Positions 21,614-21,674 of a DNA stretch of 21,674 nucleotides are shown piece by piece. The DNA is from JAJNBA01 sp035512775. GTDB taxonomy: Bacteria; Actinomycetota; UBA4738; HRBIN12. Each line of letters opens with the position of its first letter. Within the stretch, counting starts at the first letter, position 1. The notes beneath the pieces are model-generated. The model was not told where the DNA came from, made no database searches, and worked only from the letters and a program-made list of their open reading frames with translations. The stretch spans positions 1 through 21,674 of the forward strand of contig DATKDI010000022.1 in assembly GCA_035512775.1 (NCBI GenBank), read 5' to 3'. Position numbers and translations under genes: made by a program.

Positions 21614-21619
21614 AGGCTA
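21614..21619 (-). promoter_or_regulatory. Candidate -10 of the phosphatase gene
   Basis: On the complement, TAGCCT (TAnnnT type, identical to the recA -10) ends 7 nt before the GTG at 21606, which would give a leaderless mRNA. No convincing -35 is seen at 16-18 bp, so this is tentative. Confidence 0.28.
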
Positions 21620-21674
21620 GCAAGAAGGGCCTGGATCTCGCGTCGGCTTCACCGCGACTTCACGGCTTCTTCAT

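Overview
The window is a chromosomal segment of a high-GC bacterium, most likely a deep-branching or uncultured member of the Actinomycetota. Three things point there. The gene order recA-recX ... miaB-miaA-dapF ... hflX | lexA < > LysM-nrdR is the order known from mycobacteria and streptomycetes. The SOS boxes are of the CGAAC-N4-GTTCG type. The promoters read TTGnnn-17 bp-TAnnnT, and many genes start with GTG. Two features are not typical of classical actinobacteria: RNase Y (rny) lies between recX and miaB, and a complete succinylase-branch lysine/DAP cassette (dapE-dapC-dapD, with a proteobacterial-type DapD) lies between dapF and hflX.

Layout. Positions 1-45 hold the 3' half of a tRNA-Ala(GGC). 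recA (LexA-controlled) and recX follow. From about 1888 a promoter leads into a tightly packed block of eight plus-strand genes, rny-miaB-miaA-dapF-dapE-dapC-dapD-hflX, with gaps of 12 nt or less or 4-nt overlaps: RNA decay, tRNA i6A/ms2i6A modification, meso-diaminopimelate synthesis and a ribosome-associated GTPase. It meets a minus-strand lexA-SIS operon head-on at 11202. The lexA/LysM divergent region carries three SOS boxes. The LysM protein is positioned like the SOS cell-division inhibitors Rv2719c/YneA/DivS. nrdR (repressor of ribonucleotide reductases) follows, then nrdJ, a B12-dependent class II reductase interrupted by a 356-residue LAGLIDADG intein. nrdR and nrdJ both have NrdR-box-like operators and share an identical 16-mer in opposite orientation. 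After a 15-bp terminator-like hairpin come a small VOC-fold protein and dut (dUTPase), so most of 12.2-18.9 kb concerns DNA-damage response and dNTP supply.

The last part is less orderly. A tRNA-Gly(GCC) is followed by the remains of a tyrosine integrase fused in frame to the C-terminal part of an amidohydrolase, itself frameshifted: the scar of a lost integrative element. Then come a 19-bp tandem duplication and a minus-strand Tat-exported alkaline-phosphatase-superfamily lipoprotein whose domain order looks circularly permuted. No CRISPR array, rRNA or intact mobile element is present. The strongest candidates for new biology are the permuted phosphatase, the intein at the catalytic cysteine of NrdJ, the operator-in-spacer architecture of the SOS and NrdR promoters, and possible SD-sequestering hairpins ahead of recA and the SIS gene. 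All functional calls are made by reading the sequence, without database searches.
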